Shown piece by piece: positions 62,621-64,000 of a stretch of 64,000 bases of DNA. The position numbers were made by a program, and so were the translations under genes. The DNA is taken from assembly GCF_003369915.1 (NCBI RefSeq), contig NC_046677.1:10850001-10914000 (forward strand), in the 5' to 3' direction. The notes beneath the pieces were generated by a model. It was not told the DNA's origin. It searched no databases and saw only the letters and a list, made by a program, of their open reading frames with translations. Numbering within the stretch: the first letter of the stretch is position 1; each line of letters opens with the position of its first letter. This DNA comes from Drosophila miranda (Eukaryota; Arthropoda; Insecta; Diptera; Drosophilidae).

Positions 62621-62834
62621 ATGAACTACACTTCGTTGCTATTCATTTGCTGTAAGTCCGTCCCAAATATTCTAAAAGCTGATCTACAGATCCTGACTTC
62701 CTTTTGATTTTAAAGGCAGCATATGTCTCTGGCGATGCAGTGTTGGTGTGATTGAAAAAATTCCACTAGTACCCGAAATTACGAATGCAGTAAAGGACGG
62801 CATCAATAATATCCAGAAGATAGTCGGGCAGTAA
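62621..62834 (+). CDS. Acp26Ab: small secreted peptide, Acp26Ab-like
   Basis: Exons 62621-62651 and 62716-62834 join over a 64-nt phase-1 intron (GTAAGTCC...TTTTAAAG) into 49 residues. The start, MNYTSLLFICCSICLWRCS, is a signal peptide that closely resembles that of melanogaster Acp26Ab as I recall it (MNY at the start, CICLW before the cleavage region, same intron). The mature part, about 28 residues, is amphipathic (VIEKIPLVPEITNAVKDGIN, ending KIVGQ) and unlike the longer melanogaster mature peptide. Acp26Ab is a short seminal-fluid peptide of unsettled function. The position close downstream of the ovulin-like gene fits the known gene pair, although two mobile elements now separate them. 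The other acceptor (GGCAG) reaches a stop within ten codons, so the chosen splice is preferred. No clear AATAAA is seen. Confidence 0.66.
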
Positions 62835-63057
62835 TTGTAACAGAAACCCTTTAGATGTACATATATACGAGTATGTACACACCGTATGAAATATATTGAA
62901 AATATACTAAATCAAATACTACGAAAAGTTGCGTTTAACCAAGGACCTGCAATACTCCTGTAATTGGATTTGTTTCAAACTATGAGTCTGAAAAATCTTG
63001 AAAAACATTCAAATAACATACTTGATTTGGTGATCAAAAGTCGAATGTATGTTCTCC

Positions 63058-63519
63058 ATGAGCTGCACTTCGTTGCTATTCATTTTCTGTAAGTCCTTCC
63101 CAAATATACTAAAAGCTCTTCAGATCCCGATGTCGTATTGATTTTAAGGGCATCATAAGTCTCAGGCGATGCAGTGTCCCACCGAATCGAAACTGTGGGG
63201 GCGACCTTACGATATTGATTGTTTCACATTCTACGAGTTTGAAGCCAAATCGGATGTCTTGGATCTCTCTGGCTGCAGTTTTACTTTCGCTTGGAAGACA
63301 ATGAAGCGGCCGTCAGATCTCTCTCTGAAGAGTTCTCACATTTATTTTGCGGCTTGCGAATTGCACATTAAATCTGCTGTGATCTTAATTATACTTGAAA
63401 ATCTTTTAGAGTACATATCACGAACGTATCGTAAGCTCTTGGCTCCAAAAGCGTATCTTTTTGCTTATACAAAAATCATATCGAAATGTTATTTCACAGC
63501 AAAAGTCGGGCAGAACTAA
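63058..63519 (+). pseudogene. Acp26Ab-like signal exon fused to duplicated flank DNA (chimera, probably silent)
   Basis: 63058-63088 (MSCTSLLFIF plus one base) and its intron (63089-63148) copy the Acp26Ab-like gene. At 63178 that homology stops in exon 2 and the duplicated flank of the 115-aa gene begins. Splicing at AG 63147-63148 leaves an open frame of 133 codons ending at 63519, through sequence that copy 1 shows as non-coding flank. The upstream region matches the intact gene but lacks the block holding TATATAAA and TCATTC. It is therefore most likely an unexpressed by-product; a new chimeric gene is possible if another promoter serves it. Confidence 0.55.
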
Positions 63520-63539
63520 TGTTTAGAGGTGGTTTCTTC

Positions 63540-63577
63540 TATATATAGAGGTGTTTTGGCATCAGAAAGATTCATTC
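63540..63577 (+). promoter_or_regulatory. TATA box and initiator of the 115-aa gene, copy 2
   Basis: TATATATA (63540-63547) and TCATTC (63572-63577) are unchanged from copy 1, so this copy should be expressible. Confidence 0.72.
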
Positions 63578-63584
63578 TTTTAGT

Positions 63585-63993
63585 ATGGGGTCTATTGGTC
63601 TCCTGGTTGTTTGTAAGTATTTTTAGCAGAGAAATATCTCTAGAAAGTATTGAAAACAAATTGTTTTTCTTAGTTTCTTTGGGGATGGCACTTGGGTCTT
63701 CAGCCTATCAAAGACCGATGAAAGTACAAGAGGATAGGAGAATTTTGCAAAACCTGAATGTTGTAGCTCAAATGTATCTTGCATCGTCTCAGCAAATACA
63801 ACTGGATCAGGAAACCGTAGATCGCCAAATAGCCCAACAAGAGCTGGCACTACAGATGGCCGCTAAACAGTTGGTCGAAATTCAGCAAAAGTTGGTGGAA
63901 ACCCAACGGCGACTATCGGGTTGTCAACCGCAGCAGAAAACCAGCTTTAGAGCAGCTCCTGGTTTCGATATAATGCCACCATTTTCTGGATGA
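63585..63993 (+). CDS. 115-aa secreted coiled-coil protein, copy 2
   Basis: Exons 63585-63612 and 63674-63993 and the 61-nt intron are identical base for base to copy 1, so the predicted 115-residue protein is the same: signal peptide, Gln-rich coiled coil, lone Cys 93, tail PPFSG. The poly(A) region lies beyond the window. Identity that includes the intron points to a very recent duplication, gene conversion, or an assembly duplicate. Confidence 0.76.
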
Positions 63994-64000
63994 CCACCAG

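Larger units (their letters stand above)
63178..64000 (+). repeat. segmental duplication, copy 2 (cut by the window edge)
   Basis: It aligns to 57461-58283 at a constant offset of 5717 bases with four substitutions. The left breakpoint lies in an Acp26Ab-like exon. Confidence 0.95.

Noticed and set aside
63169..63519. The open frame in duplication copy 2 as an ordinary intact gene starting at ATG 63169.
   Set aside because: The ATG arises from Acp26Ab-like exon sequence and the rest from duplicated flank; copy 1 lacks it, so it is described as a chimera.

Overview
The window is a piece of a Drosophila chromosome. The introns are short and AT-rich with GTAAGT donors, core promoters are of TATA/TCAKTY type, and the protein content is unmistakably fly: the nuclear receptor dissatisfaction (dsf), the giant BEACH/FYVE protein blue cheese (bchs), and an Acp26A-type cluster of seminal-fluid genes. 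As I recall the D. melanogaster map, dsf, bchs and Acp26Aa/Acp26Ab all lie at 26A on arm 2L (Muller element B), so the synteny agrees. The two large mini-me/DINE-1-type elements near the right end look like those common in the obscura group (D. pseudoobscura and relatives). That species call is an inference.

Layout. 1-14911 (minus): dsf, with its start codon, both zinc fingers and a His/Ala-rich hinge; the ligand-binding domain lies beyond the left edge. A secreted C-type lectin gene (11001-11610, plus) is nested in its largest intron, which also holds two oppositely oriented AT-rich arrays. 18423-18764 (plus): a small Cys-rich protein built from a pentapeptide repeat. 21335-34696 (minus): a complete bchs coding sequence of 17 exons that joins without a break into 3494 residues; a housekeeping-type promoter is proposed near 37240. 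A four-pass membrane protein gene (32425-33813, plus) is nested in bchs intron 2. 41926-42978 (plus): a secreted insect-allergen-repeat (G12) protein behind a TATA box. 42979-57460 is almost gene-free, with a broken fibrinogen-domain pseudogene (53228-53985) and a decayed DINE fragment.

57461-64000 is the most interesting part. It carries small secreted-protein genes, all on the plus strand, each with a signal peptide interrupted by a 60-67 nt phase-1 intron. In order they are: a 115-aa coiled-coil protein (57868-58276); an ovulin (Acp26Aa)-like protein of 225 aa (59078-59822); a remnant of an Acp26Ab-like exon; two head-to-tail DINE-1-type elements; a 49-aa Acp26Ab-like peptide (62621-62834); a promoterless second Acp26Ab-like signal exon that now runs into duplicated flanking DNA; and a second copy of the 115-aa gene (63585-63993), identical to the first across promoter, intron and coding sequence. 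This reads as a recently duplicated and rearranged seminal-fluid gene cluster. The 115-aa pair has no obvious melanogaster counterpart that I recognise.

The exon joins were worked out by hand from splice consensus and reading phase. Orthology calls rest on recognised motifs and remembered family features, not on a database search.
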